Shown here one piece after another: positions 8,192-16,928 of a stretch of DNA of 64,000 bases. The position numbers and the translations under genes were made by a program. The notes beneath the pieces were generated by a model. The model saw only the letters and a program-made list of their open reading frames with translations. It had not been told where the DNA came from and did not search any database. The stretch comes from Planctomycetota bacterium (GTDB taxonomy: Bacteria; Planctomycetota; Phycisphaerae; Phycisphaerales; SM1A02): positions 276,618-340,617 of the forward strand of contig JAIOPG010000006.1 of the NCBI GenBank assembly GCA_021414025.1, read 5' to 3'. The number at the start of each line of letters is the position of its first letter. Within the stretch, counting starts at the first letter, position 1.

Positions 8192-9175
8192 TTAAATCCA
8201 GTGCTGCTGCCGGTACCAGTGCACCGCGTCCAGCGTGGACTCCTCGACGCCGCGCGGGGTCAGGCCGAGTTCGCGGAGGCTCGCCGAGGGATCGAAGTGC
8301 ATCGAGCGCCGCGTGAGCCGCACTCCCGCGACAGTGGCCATGGGCATGCTGTGTGTGACGAGATCAGCCCACTGCTCGCTGAGCCATCCCACCGAAAGCG
8401 CCAGCGGATAGGGAACCTGCAGGCGCGGAGGCCGGCGCTGCACGATCCTTCCCAGCACTTCGAGCCATTGGATCAGGCGCACGTTGTGGCCGCCGAGCAG
8501 GTAGCGAACGCCGGGGCGGCCCCGCTGCATGGCGCGCACCAATCCATCGGCGGCATCGCGCACGTCGATCAAGTTCATCCGGCAGTCGAGGTAGGCCGGC
8601 AATTGTCCGCGGCAGAAAGCGACCGCGAGCCGAGTCGGCGGCGTCTGGTTGTGGTCGCCCGGGCCGATCGGCAGAGTCGGACTGCAAACGATGACGGGGG
8701 CGCCGCCCTCGGCGAGACGAAAGGCCGCGAGCTCCGCCCGAAACTTGCTGAGGCAGTAGGGGCCGATCATGTCCTCCTCTTTGAAGCGCGCCGACTCGAC
8801 GGCGCCGCCGTTTGACTTCGCCGTGGAGAGGATGCTCTCGGTGCTGACATAGAGCACGCGCCGGGCGCCGTTTTCCAGCGCGGCGCGAAGGACGTTGAGG
8901 GCGCCGACGTGATTGACCGCGTCGAACTCGCTCCGGTCCTGTCGCCAGAGATTGGGGTCGGCGGCGAGGTGGTAGACGAACTCGCAGCCGCGCGTCGCGT
9001 TGCGCATCGCCGCGGCGTCGCGGATGTCCCCACGAATCAGCTCCACGCGATCCAGCGGCAGATGGCCGGCCTCCGCAGTGGGGCGCTCCAGCACGCGCAC
9101 AGATTCGCCGCCATCGACCAACTGCCGCACCAGGTGCGAGCCGATGAAGCCCGCGCCGCCGGTCACCAGGTTCAT
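8192..9175 (-). CDS. NAD-dependent epimerase/dehydratase (extended SDR, HpnA-like)
   Basis: A 327-residue extended short-chain dehydrogenase. The N-terminal GGAGFIGSHL is the NAD-binding glycine motif, VYHLAA is the NNAG-equivalent, and YCLSKFRAE contains the catalytic YxxxK. The sequence resembles the hopanoid-associated sugar epimerases (HpnA) and dihydroflavonol reductase-like SDRs, but the substrate cannot be assigned. The ATG at 9175 overlaps the stop codon of the upstream reductase gene by four bases (ATGA), so the two are translated together. Confidence 0.85.
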   Translation of the reverse strand: MNLVTGGAGFIGSHLVRQLVDGGESVRVLERPTAEAGHLPLDRVELIRGDIRDAAAMRNATRGCEFVYHLAADPNLWRQDRSEFDAVNHVGALNVLRAALENGARRVLYVSTESILSTAKSNGGAVESARFKEEDMIGPYCLSKFRAELAAFRLAEGGAPVIVCSPTLPIGPGDHNQTPPTRLAVAFCRGQLPAYLDCRMNLIDVRDAADGLVRAMQRGRPGVRYLLGGHNVRLIQWLEVLGRIVQRRPPRLQVPYPLALSVGWLSEQWADLVTHSMPMATVAGVRLTRRSMHFDPSASLRELGLTPRGVEESTLDAVHWYRQQHWI

Positions 9176-10185
9176 GCCAGCGCCCCCGCAGGAAGCATTC
9201 CGGCCAATTGGCGAAGATGTTCCCGCGCGGGAGCGAGGCGTTCGCGCGAGATCCGCTCCACCAGTGCGACAACCGCCTGGTTGATCGGGCATGGACCAGG
9301 GCCGGCGAGCCGCACGAGATGTCCGTTGTAGGCGTCCACCTCGGTGCGCCCGCTGCCCATGTCCGGGCTCATTGAGCAGTAGGTTCCGCGCAGCGATGGC
9401 CGGAAGAAGTGGCCCATGAGCGCGGGAAGCAGCGGCGTCCGGAGGATGCGCATGACCGTGTCGGGGTGGAAGGGGCCAATCCTTTCCATGGACAGTCCGG
9501 CGCGGCGCAGGATGGTGTAGTTCTCGCGCAGCAGACCGAAGAAGAGCCCCCGCGCCAGCGGATCGGAGAGCAGCTCGGCGTTGTCCACGCCCGCGCCCGC
9601 GGCCAGCGGCGAGATCGCGGCGTTGTACATGAGCTTGGTTGATTTGTAGGGGCGGACATCAATCACGCGCTCCACGGGAAAGATTCCGCCCTTGGCGAGC
9701 GCGGCGGCGAGTGCGTCGATGCGCGCGAGCTCGTCGCCGCTCGCCTCACGCCGCGGACCGATGTGCAATGAGCCAGCCCTCGTAATTCGCGCGGCGGGCC
9801 GATCGGCGGGGCAATGGGAGACGAATGAGGCGATGGCTTCCGCGGGATGGTCCAGTTGCTCCAGTTGCGGGTCATATCCATTCTGGATCGGCACCAGAAA
9901 TCGCGAATCCGGAATCCGCCGCAGCACGGCGGCGTTGTCGAAGGTCTTCACGCATAGGAGCACGGGCGTCTCGGCGGGCGCCGACCATTCGTCGAAATTT
10001 TCGAAGCGGGCGGGCTGCGCGGGAAATCCCTCAAGCGACATGCCATCGCGGCGCCCTGCGGCGACCTTCGCGGCGTTCGACTCGACCAGGGTCACTTCCC
10101 AGCCGGCCCGCGCCAAACTCATCGCGGCGGCGATGCCGATGCCGCCGGCGCCGACCACATGCGCGGACGGAGTCACGATCGACAC
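9172..10185 (-). CDS. Ketopantoate reductase-like (ApbA/PanE family) oxidoreductase
   Basis: A 337-residue NADP enzyme with the N-terminal Rossmann loop VVGAGGIGIAAAMSLARAG and the family's catalytic lysine region YKSTKLMYNAAISPL. The fold normally reduces 2-dehydropantoate for coenzyme A synthesis. Here it is coupled to a sugar-epimerase-like gene rather than pan genes, and GAGGIG replaces the usual GAGAIG, so another 2-keto acid substrate is possible. The GTG at 10185 is the most upstream start before the glycine loop; no clear Shine-Dalgarno site supports it, so a start a few codons later is possible. Confidence 0.82.
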   Translation of the reverse strand: MSIVTPSAHVVGAGGIGIAAAMSLARAGWEVTLVESNAAKVAAGRRDGMSLEGFPAQPARFENFDEWSAPAETPVLLCVKTFDNAAVLRRIPDSRFLVPIQNGYDPQLEQLDHPAEAIASFVSHCPADRPAARITRAGSLHIGPRREASGDELARIDALAAALAKGGIFPVERVIDVRPYKSTKLMYNAAISPLAAGAGVDNAELLSDPLARGLFFGLLRENYTILRRAGLSMERIGPFHPDTVMRILRTPLLPALMGHFFRPSLRGTYCSMSPDMGSGRTEVDAYNGHLVRLAGPGPCPINQAVVALVERISRERLAPAREHLRQLAGMLPAGALA

Positions 10186-10203
10186 CGGAAGGCGCGGCCG
10201 GCC

Positions 10204-11193
10204 TCAGGCATGTTCGGCCTTCCATCCGTAGGTCTTGTACTCGTGCTCGAAGGATCCGTCGCTGTAGAGGTCGATCACGCCGAAGCCCTCGCTCACTCCC
10301 TGCAGCGGGCCCTTCCACCAGTTGGCGCTGACGGCGCCGTCGCAGATGTAGGTGACCCCGTCGGTGGAGCAGCGATCCAGCAGATGCATGTGGCCGGAGA
10401 GGCAGAGCTTGACGCCGTTGGCCGCGAAGAGCTTGTGCAGCGCGGCGCAGTCGGAGTGCATGGCCGACGCCGAAAGGGGATAGTCGGTGCCGCGAGCCTC
10501 CTGCGGGCGCGCCTTGCCGTAGGTGATCGGCGTCAGGCTCATGATGGGAATGTGCGAAACCACCAGCACGGGGCTCCCGGCGGGGCGCCCCTTCAGGTCC
10601 TTTACGAGCCACTCGGTCTGCTCGTCATCGCAGAAGGCGGTGTAGCTGCCTTCTCCCTGGGGCTGGACGCTGTCGAGCATGACGAAGTGCCATCCGCCCT
10701 GATCGAAGGAGTAGAAGCGGTTGGGCAGGCCATACATCTCGGCGGCGTACTTCTTGCCCCAGTCCGACTCGGCGCCGGTGGTGCCGCTGCTCTTTTTGTT
10801 CCAGCCGAAGATGTCGTGGTTGCCGATCGTGTGCCGCGCGGGAATGCCGCACTCCTTCGCGAAGGTCGACGTGAACATCTTCTTCAGGTCGCTGGCGCGA
10901 GCGGCCTTGGCCTCGAAGACATCCATCACGCCGTCGCCGCCGGTCAGGATCAGGTCGGGCTTGGCTTCAAGCGACTGCGTCTGATGAAGACACTGAGCCA
11001 CACCGCGGTCGGCGCCGAGCTCGGGCTGGATGTGCATGTCGGTCAGATGCGCCACGCGGAGCGATTTCTTGCGCGGGGAGGGCGGCGCTGGAACGGGCGG
11101 TGCCTGCCCGGACAGGGAGCGGAAACCCATCGCGGGCATGACGGCGGCCAGTGCGGTGGTGGCGAGGAAGGATCGGCGGTTGAGGGGACGCAT
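10204..11193 (-). CDS. Tat-exported calcineurin-like metallophosphoesterase
   Basis: A 329-residue secreted phosphoesterase. The N-terminus carries a twin-arginine signal (NRRSFLATT followed by a hydrophobic alanine-rich segment to about residue 30). The metal-binding motifs follow in order: TDMHI, GGDGV (a variant of GDxxD), GNHD, VVSHIPI and SGHMH. The protein should fold with its metals in the cytoplasm and be exported folded. The substrate is unknown. The ATG at 11193 gives a signal peptide of normal length; a TTG two codons upstream is less likely. Confidence 0.88.
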   Translation of the reverse strand: MRPLNRRSFLATTALAAVMPAMGFRSLSGQAPPVPAPPSPRKKSLRVAHLTDMHIQPELGADRGVAQCLHQTQSLEAKPDLILTGGDGVMDVFEAKAARASDLKKMFTSTFAKECGIPARHTIGNHDIFGWNKKSSGTTGAESDWGKKYAAEMYGLPNRFYSFDQGGWHFVMLDSVQPQGEGSYTAFCDDEQTEWLVKDLKGRPAGSPVLVVSHIPIMSLTPITYGKARPQEARGTDYPLSASAMHSDCAALHKLFAANGVKLCLSGHMHLLDRCSTDGVTYICDGAVSANWWKGPLQGVSEGFGVIDLYSDGSFEHEYKTYGWKAEHA

Positions 11194-11217
11194 GCCCAAA
11201 GGGTAACGCGGCCCCGC

Positions 11218-11571
11218 TCAACTTCCGCGGTAGGTCGAATAGCCGAAGGGGCTCAGCAGCAGCGGCACATGGTGGTGCCGGGCCGCGTCGGTCACGCGAA
11301 ATTCGATCGCGACCGTTGGGAAAAAGGTCTCGATGTTCTTCTCGGCGAACCACGCGCCGGTGGCGAAGGTCATCCGGTAGATCCCAGCGTTGAGCTTGCC
11401 GCCGCTGAGGAAGTTGCGCACGCGCCCATCGTCGTCGGTGCGTGCCGATTGAAGGTCGGCCCAGGTCTCGCCCTTGAGGATCTGGCAGTGCACCAGGACG
11501 CCCGCCGCGGGCAGCCCGCTGGCGGTGTTCAAGACATGCGTGGAGAGTCCGTGCATCGCGGCCTGGGTCAC
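11218..11571 (-). CDS. hiuH: 5-hydroxyisourate hydrolase (transthyretin-like)
   Basis: This 117-residue enzyme hydrolyses 5-hydroxyisourate, the product of urate oxidase, to OHCU. The signatures are LSTHVLNTASGLPAAG at the N-terminus (catalytic His), ARTDDDGR in the middle, HHHVPLLLSPFGYSTYRGS at the end with the diagnostic C-terminal YRGS. It starts at the GTG at 11571 or the ATG at 11556 five codons later. It is divergent from the fused gene whose OHCU decarboxylase domain takes its product, so the 74-base region between them probably holds both promoters. Confidence 0.95.
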   Translation of the reverse strand: MTQAAMHGLSTHVLNTASGLPAAGVLVHCQILKGETWADLQSARTDDDGRVRNFLSGGKLNAGIYRMTFATGAWFAEKNIETFFPTVAIEFRVTDAARHHHVPLLLSPFGYSTYRGS

Positions 11572-11633
11572 GGAGTCAGGCTAAATCAGATCAACGCTTC
11601 GGTCAACGATCCGGCGCGTCGCGGCGTGACGGG

Positions 11634-11639
11634 TATCTT
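11634..11639 (+). promoter_or_regulatory. -10-like box ahead of the ureide fusion gene
   Basis: TATCTT ends six bases before the GTG at 11646, with no Shine-Dalgarno site between. This supports the GTG as a leaderless start; no convincing -35 element was found. Confidence 0.35.
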
Positions 11640-11645
11640 GCGGCG

Positions 11646-14600
11646 GTGAGCGGCCGCAGCGACAACGAATCATCCGGGATTCCTCAGTACCGCGACTTCA
11701 TCTCGGCTCGCCTGATCGAGCATCTCGCGCCGCACATGAAGCCGGTGGAGGGAGTTCCCGATCTGCGGCAGGTGGGAACCACCGGCGGCCTGGAAAATCC
11801 GCAATCGCTGCAGTTTCTGTGCGAGCTCTACGAGCAGGTCAGGGGTGAGCTGGGCGCCGTGCTGCGGCAGCGCGGCATCGATCGCGACTTCATCGACCAG
11901 CGGACGCGAGCCTGCTTCGAGCTCAACCGCAGGCTGGGAATCGATTTTCGTGACTCGGACTATCACACGCTCCTGGGCCAGGAGGATGGCCAGGGGCGCA
12001 TCGTGGCCGGGCCGAGGAACAATCTCTATTGCCGTGCGGGCGGCGGCGCGGCGATCGCGGAGATTCCGGAGTTCCTGCGCGGCCACCATGTCACGCTCTT
12101 CGGTCCGCCGGACGACGCCAAGCTCTCCATCAACGCGATGAATGCCTTCCACCGCAGGCTGGAGGGGGAGCCCGCGATCGTCGAGGAATTGCTCAGGAGT
12201 TTCACGGGCTCCGCGAAGTGGGGGGCCGACGACGAGGATTCCAAGACGCCGCTGCGCCGCGACCTTGTCCGCGCCGGGGAAAATCTCACCGGATGCCTGA
12301 AGGGAAGCATCTCATACAAGGATGATCGCACCGGCAAGAACTATGCGCTGGAGCCAGAGCATCGGTCGCTGCCGATCAAGCGCTTCCCCGGATTGGCGCT
12401 GCCCTGCCCCTTCCTGTTTCACAATGGCAATCCACTGCCGCTGCATCTCTACGACTTCGCGCTGCATCTCTTCGCCAACTGGAGCGACCCAAAGGCGCTG
12501 GTCTTCTATGTGCCCAAGCTGGAGAACGAGGAGGAGGCCGCCTACATCCGGCACATGCTGGAGCAGGCGGAGCGGCTGATCCAGCGGCGGCATCCCGAGT
12601 ACAAGCCGGGAACCATCCGGCTGATGATCGTGCTGGAGAATCCCCGCGCCGTCTTCCGCGTGAACGAGATCATGGACGCGTTGCATCCCTACTTCGCCGG
12701 CGCCTCGCTGGGCTGGCACGACTACCTCGCCTCCACGGCGCGGCTCATGAAGGAGGACGCCAACTACCGGATTCCGGTGAAGGCCGATCCGAACATCGTC
12801 ATCAAGCACATCAAGGCGTCCCACGATCTGCTGGCCGAGGTCGTCGGCTCGCGCGGCGGCATCAAGGTGGGGGGGATGTACGGCGTGCTGCCCTCCGACA
12901 ACGACCTCACGAGCGATTCGTTTCAGGTTGCGATCCGCGGCTTCATCAAGGATGTCGTGACGCAGATGAAGCGGAACCTCTCAGGATTCTGGGTCGCCCA
13001 TCCGGATTTCGTGCGGCTGGGCCTGGCCCTGGTCGAGGCGTGGACGAAGTCGACGCCCGCGGATCTCTCGCCGATCGACAGCCTGGTGAAGTCGCTTCTG
13101 CTGCCCAAGCATCACGAAGAAATGCTCAAGTTCATCCATGGGCCGGACGTGCTCGGGCTCGATCCTGAGGATCCGCTTTATCCGCGGGCCCTGCTGGTGG
13201 CGGAGATGAAGGCCTCGGATTTCGTGGCCAACAATGATCCCGGCGAGATCCGCTACAACATTTTTCAGTCGCTGCAGTATGTGACGGACTGGCTCTGCGG
13301 CAATGGATGCGTGGCGCTGCCGGCGACGATCGACGGCGTTCCAGTGCGGGTGATGGACGACCTGGCCACTGCCGAACGCTCGCGCTGGGAGGTCTGGCAC
13401 GAGCTGCATCATGGGCGATTCGCCCTGGAGGATTTCGTTCGCATCGCCCACGAGGAGATGCGCTTCATCCGCAAGGACCTCTCCGACAGCCGCAAAATCG
13501 TGCAGGTGAAGTGGAATGAGCGCACCCAGAAGTGGTACCCGGTGGCCATGAACCTGATGCTGCTGCTGATGTCCGCCGAGACGCCAGTCGAGTTCGCCAC
13601 CGAGCTGCTGCTGCCCTTCACCTTGGATTCCATCCGCGACCAGGATGATCCCTGGCATGCCGCGGCCGGGATCGATCCGGAGAAGTACGCGCTGTCCGAG
13701 TTTGTCGCCCGCTGCCACGCCTTTTTCTCGATGTGCGGCTGCGGCGCGTTCGCGACGGCCATGGCACGGCATCCGGTGACGGACCTGCGCGAGGCCGAGC
13801 GATTGATCATGGGATTTGATCAGGCGCAGATCAACGAGGCCGCAGGCTTTCACGGCGACATCGGCGAGGGCAGGGCGACGCTCGACGCCACGGCGGCGAA
13901 GGAGCAAGCGGGGGTTTCCGCTGGTGACGCGAATATCCTGGAGCAATTGCGGCTTCTGGGGCGGCAGTACCGGGAAAAGTTCAAGTTCAAGTTCCTGATT
14001 TCGGCGGCGGGAAAATCCGGGGCGGAATTGCTGGCGGCGCTTCAAGGCCGACTCGACAATTCGGCCGAGAAGGAATTGCACAACGCGCGTGAGGCCTTGT
14101 GGCAGATCACTCGGAAGCGACTGCTCGCCCAGCCGATCGACGACGCCCATCACCAGATCCAGGAGGCGCTTAAGAGCCATGAAGTGCGCGGGGCGGCGAT
14201 CTGCCTCATATCGCCGAGCGGCCATCTTCAGGCGCTCGAATGCGGCGAACGCTCGGCGGGAGAGCCGGTCACGCCGCACACGCTCTTTGAAATTGCCTCG
14301 CTGAGCAAGAGCGTCGCCGCGAGTTTCGCCATCGAGCATTTCCGCAAGGCCGGCATTCCGCTGACGACGCCGGTCAATCCGCTGCTTGCCCAGACCAAGT
14401 CGCGCTTCCGCATTCGCTCGCTCGATCCGCGCCATCTGGAGCGGGGGGACCAGGTCACCCTGGCGCATCTGATGAACCACCAGGCGCTGAACCTGCACTA
14501 CGTCAACGGCATCCCGGCAAACCAGCCGATGCCGGCGTTGACCGACCTGCTTTCAGGCAACGAGAAGTTCGGCTATGAGCCGGTCGGTGCGGTCCACGAG

Positions 14601-16424
14601 CCGGGAAGCAAGTTTCAATATTCGGGCGGCGGTTTCCTGGTGCTGGAGCACCTGATCCAGAGTCGCGAGGGCAAGAGCATTCCGTCAATCACCGATCCCT
14701 TCCTGGCGGAACTGGGGATGGTCGGCGCGACTTTCGAGCAGACCACGCTGCCCATGCGCGAATACGCCACGGGCTACACCGATGAGGGACGCGCCATCGA
14801 GGGCGCGCGCAAGATGTTCCCGGCCTTCGCCGCGGGCGCGATGGCCACCGTGTCCGATGTCGGAAAATTCCTCCAGGCGCTGACGCTTGCATTCCATGAT
14901 CTTCGCGGGGCCGGGCCGATCTCCCATGACACCGCGGTCCAGATGCTCTTCGGCTCGGACAAGGGCAGCCGGGAGTTCATGGGGTGCGACATGGGCCTGG
15001 GCATCTTCACCGCCGAGGCCGGTCCGAACCGGCTCTGCATTCACCAAGGCGCCAACGACGGCTTCCGCGCCCTGTTCATCCACTGCTTCGCGGGCCCGGA
15101 CCGCGGCAAGGGCTTCGTCATCGCCTGCAACGGCGAGCACAACGGCGTGCTCTTCATCTCGGAGGCGGCGCAGATCCTGCTGCGGCAGTTCAACCTTCAC
15201 GGCGTCGACGTTGAGCGGTTCAAGTCGGATGTCGCTGTGGACCATCTTCCCCAGGCGGAACGGGTGAACGCCGGATATCGAGAGCTGATCTTCTCTGCGT
15301 TCCAGCCCGACCTGCCGGAGGCCATCGAGGAGCATGGACCGCGCGATCCGCTGGCGGAGTGCAACCTCGCCGTCGGCGCCAGCGTGATCGAGGCTTCCAA
15401 TCAGCGCTTCGCCCGGGCCGAGAATCTGCTCTCGCCTTTCCAACCCGCATTTGATCCCCAACTCTTCGGCAGGCAGGGCAAGATCATGGACAGCTGGGAG
15501 AGCGTCCGTCACAACCGCAGCGAGTGCGACTGGATGATCTTCGAGATGAAGTCGCCCGCAGCGATCGACTGCGCCGCGGTGTCCACCCAGTTCCACCAGG
15601 GCAACCACGCCCAGGCCATTCGCATCGAGGGATGGGACGCGGTGGTGCAGCAGTGGCGCGAGATCGTGCCGCGCACGCCGCTGTCAGGGCACACTTTTCA
15701 TGCAATGGATGCCTCTTCGAAGGGATTTCCATTTCAGCGCATCAGGGTCTCCATCTTTCCCGATGGCGGCGTGACCCGGCTTGCTCTGTACGGATCGAAC
15801 CTGCCCGCCGACGAGAGGAAAAAAGTGTTCGCGCGGTCGCAGCAGGCCTATCCCGCCTTCGACGCCCAGACCCGCAAGCCGCTGACGCCGAAGTACGTCG
15901 CCGCGGACGCACGGATCCAGAAGAATCTGGAACGGCATGCGCCCGGAGAGATGGACCTGGCCTGCAGCGCCTTCGGCGGCCGGATCATCTCCGCCACCAA
16001 CGAGCACTATGGCCCCGCGGCGCAGGTGATCTCGCCCTATCCGCCGCTGAACATGTTCGACGGCCTCGAGTCCGCGCGAAGCCGCGAGCCCGGCCACTCC
16101 GAGGAGATCGTCATCGAGCTCGGCCGGGCGGCGGTCGTCGGCCGCGTTGAGGTCGATTTCGCCTACTTCGTGAACAACAACCCCCTCGAACTCGCGGTGC
16201 ACGGGCTGTGCGGCGGGGAATGGGTCGAGCTGGTCGCACGGACCGGCGTCAAGGCCTATGCAGGCAACGCCGTTCGCTTCGAGGTCGCCACCGCAGGACT
16301 GTGCCGCCAGATCCGCGTGACCGCCTATCCCGACGGCGGAATGAACCGGGTGCGCGTCTTTGCGGCGAAGGGACTAGAGTGCGCCGATCGCGGCGCAGCG
16401 GGCGCCCTCCGATCGGCGCCCTGA
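11646..16424 (+). CDS. Four-domain fusion: malate synthase, OHCU decarboxylase, serine hydrolase, allantoicase
   Basis: One uninterrupted 1592-residue frame. Residues 1-660 resemble malate synthase A: GTIRLMIVLEN (Arg325, Glu331), GWHDY (Asp359), WVAHPDFV and the catalytic-base segment MDDLATAERSR (Asp571/572). Residues about 680-828 are an OHCU decarboxylase, clearest in YREKFKFKFLISAAGKS and the helix to ITRKRL. About 849-1200 are a class C beta-lactamase-type serine hydrolase with Ser885-x-x-Lys888, Tyr992-Ser-Gly and His1133-x-Gly. About 1231-1575 are an allantoicase with its two repeats. OHCU decarboxylase makes allantoin, allantoicase makes ureidoglycolate, and malate synthase consumes the glyoxylate released from it. 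The hydrolase substrate is unknown. Allantoinase and ureidoglycolate lyase are not in the window. GTG start. Confidence 0.9.
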   Translation: MSGRSDNESSGIPQYRDFISARLIEHLAPHMKPVEGVPDLRQVGTTGGLENPQSLQFLCELYEQVRGELGAVLRQRGIDRDFIDQRTRACFELNRRLGIDFRDSDYHTLLGQEDGQGRIVAGPRNNLYCRAGGGAAIAEIPEFLRGHHVTLFGPPDDAKLSINAMNAFHRRLEGEPAIVEELLRSFTGSAKWGADDEDSKTPLRRDLVRAGENLTGCLKGSISYKDDRTGKNYALEPEHRSLPIKRFPGLALPCPFLFHNGNPLPLHLYDFALHLFANWSDPKALVFYVPKLENEEEAAYIRHMLEQAERLIQRRHPEYKPGTIRLMIVLENPRAVFRVNEIMDALHPYFAGASLGWHDYLASTARLMKEDANYRIPVKADPNIVIKHIKASHDLLAEVVGSRGGIKVGGMYGVLPSDNDLTSDSFQVAIRGFIKDVVTQMKRNLSGFWVAHPDFVRLGLALVEAWTKSTPADLSPIDSLVKSLLLPKHHEEMLKFIHGPDVLGLDPEDPLYPRALLVAEMKASDFVANNDPGEIRYNIFQSLQYVTDWLCGNGCVALPATIDGVPVRVMDDLATAERSRWEVWHELHHGRFALEDFVRIAHEEMRFIRKDLSDSRKIVQVKWNERTQKWYPVAMNLMLLLMSAETPVEFATELLLPFTLDSIRDQDDPWHAAAGIDPEKYALSEFVARCHAFFSMCGCGAFATAMARHPVTDLREAERLIMGFDQAQINEAAGFHGDIGEGRATLDATAAKEQAGVSAGDANILEQLRLLGRQYREKFKFKFLISAAGKSGAELLAALQGRLDNSAEKELHNAREALWQITRKRLLAQPIDDAHHQIQEALKSHEVRGAAICLISPSGHLQALECGERSAGEPVTPHTLFEIASLSKSVAASFAIEHFRKAGIPLTTPVNPLLAQTKSRFRIRSLDPRHLERGDQVTLAHLMNHQALNLHYVNGIPANQPMPALTDLLSGNEKFGYEPVGAVHEPGSKFQYSGGGFLVLEHLIQSREGKSIPSITDPFLAELGMVGATFEQTTLPMREYATGYTDEGRAIEGARKMFPAFAAGAMATVSDVGKFLQALTLAFHDLRGAGPISHDTAVQMLFGSDKGSREFMGCDMGLGIFTAEAGPNRLCIHQGANDGFRALFIHCFAGPDRGKGFVIACNGEHNGVLFISEAAQILLRQFNLHGVDVERFKSDVAVDHLPQAERVNAGYRELIFSAFQPDLPEAIEEHGPRDPLAECNLAVGASVIEASNQRFARAENLLSPFQPAFDPQLFGRQGKIMDSWESVRHNRSECDWMIFEMKSPAAIDCAAVSTQFHQGNHAQAIRIEGWDAVVQQWREIVPRTPLSGHTFHAMDASSKGFPFQRIRVSIFPDGGVTRLALYGSNLPADERKKVFARSQQAYPAFDAQTRKPLTPKYVAADARIQKNLERHAPGEMDLACSAFGGRIISATNEHYGPAAQVISPYPPLNMFDGLESARSREPGHSEEIVIELGRAAVVGRVEVDFAYFVNNNPLELAVHGLCGGEWVELVARTGVKAYAGNAVRFEVATAGLCRQIRVTAYPDGGMNRVRVFAAKGLECADRGAAGALRSAP

Positions 16425-16439
16425 ACGGAAGCAGCAACC

Positions 16440-16919
16440 ATGAATCAAGAGCAACACCAACAATTCATGCGCCGGGCGATCGCCCTCGCAAGGCAGAACA
16501 TCTCCGAGCGCAACGGCGGACCCTTCGGCGCCGTGGTCGTGAAGGATGGCAAGATCATCGGCGAGGGATGGAACAAGGTCACTGAGCGCAACGACCCAAC
16601 GGCCCACGCCGAGATGGAGGCCATCCGCGCCGCCTGCGCTGCTCTGCGCACCTTCGACCTCTCCGGCGCCATCATCTACACCAGCTGCGAGCCCTGTCCC
16701 ATGTGCCTCTCCGCGATCTACTGGGCGCGGCTGGACAAGATCTACTTCGCCAACACCCGGCAGGACGCCGCCGACATCCAGTTCGACGACGACTTCATCT
16801 ACCAGGAGATCGCCAAGGACCATGACCAGCGCGGCATTCACATGACGCAGATCCTGCGCGACGAGGCCCTGCCGATCTTCACCGACTGGCAGAAGAAGAG
16901 CGCCAAGATCCGCTATTGA
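16440..16919 (+). CDS. guaD: Guanine deaminase (cytidine deaminase fold)
   Basis: A 159-residue zinc deaminase like Bacillus GuaD, converting guanine to xanthine. The zinc and catalytic residues are in THAEME-type HAEMEAIR (His, Glu) and CEPCPMC (two Cys), and the C-terminal swapped-tail region ending WQKKSAKIRY is typical of GuaD. GGAAG precedes the ATG at 16440. It lies 15 bases after the ureide fusion gene, so it should be cotranscribed and feeds the same purine-to-glyoxylate route. A related tRNA adenosine deaminase is the main alternative but fits the C-terminus less well. Confidence 0.9.
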   Translation: MNQEQHQQFMRRAIALARQNISERNGGPFGAVVVKDGKIIGEGWNKVTERNDPTAHAEMEAIRAACAALRTFDLSGAIIYTSCEPCPMCLSAIYWARLDKIYFANTRQDAADIQFDDDFIYQEIAKDHDQRGIHMTQILRDEALPIFTDWQKKSAKIRY

Positions 16920-16928
16920 GCCGGCCGG

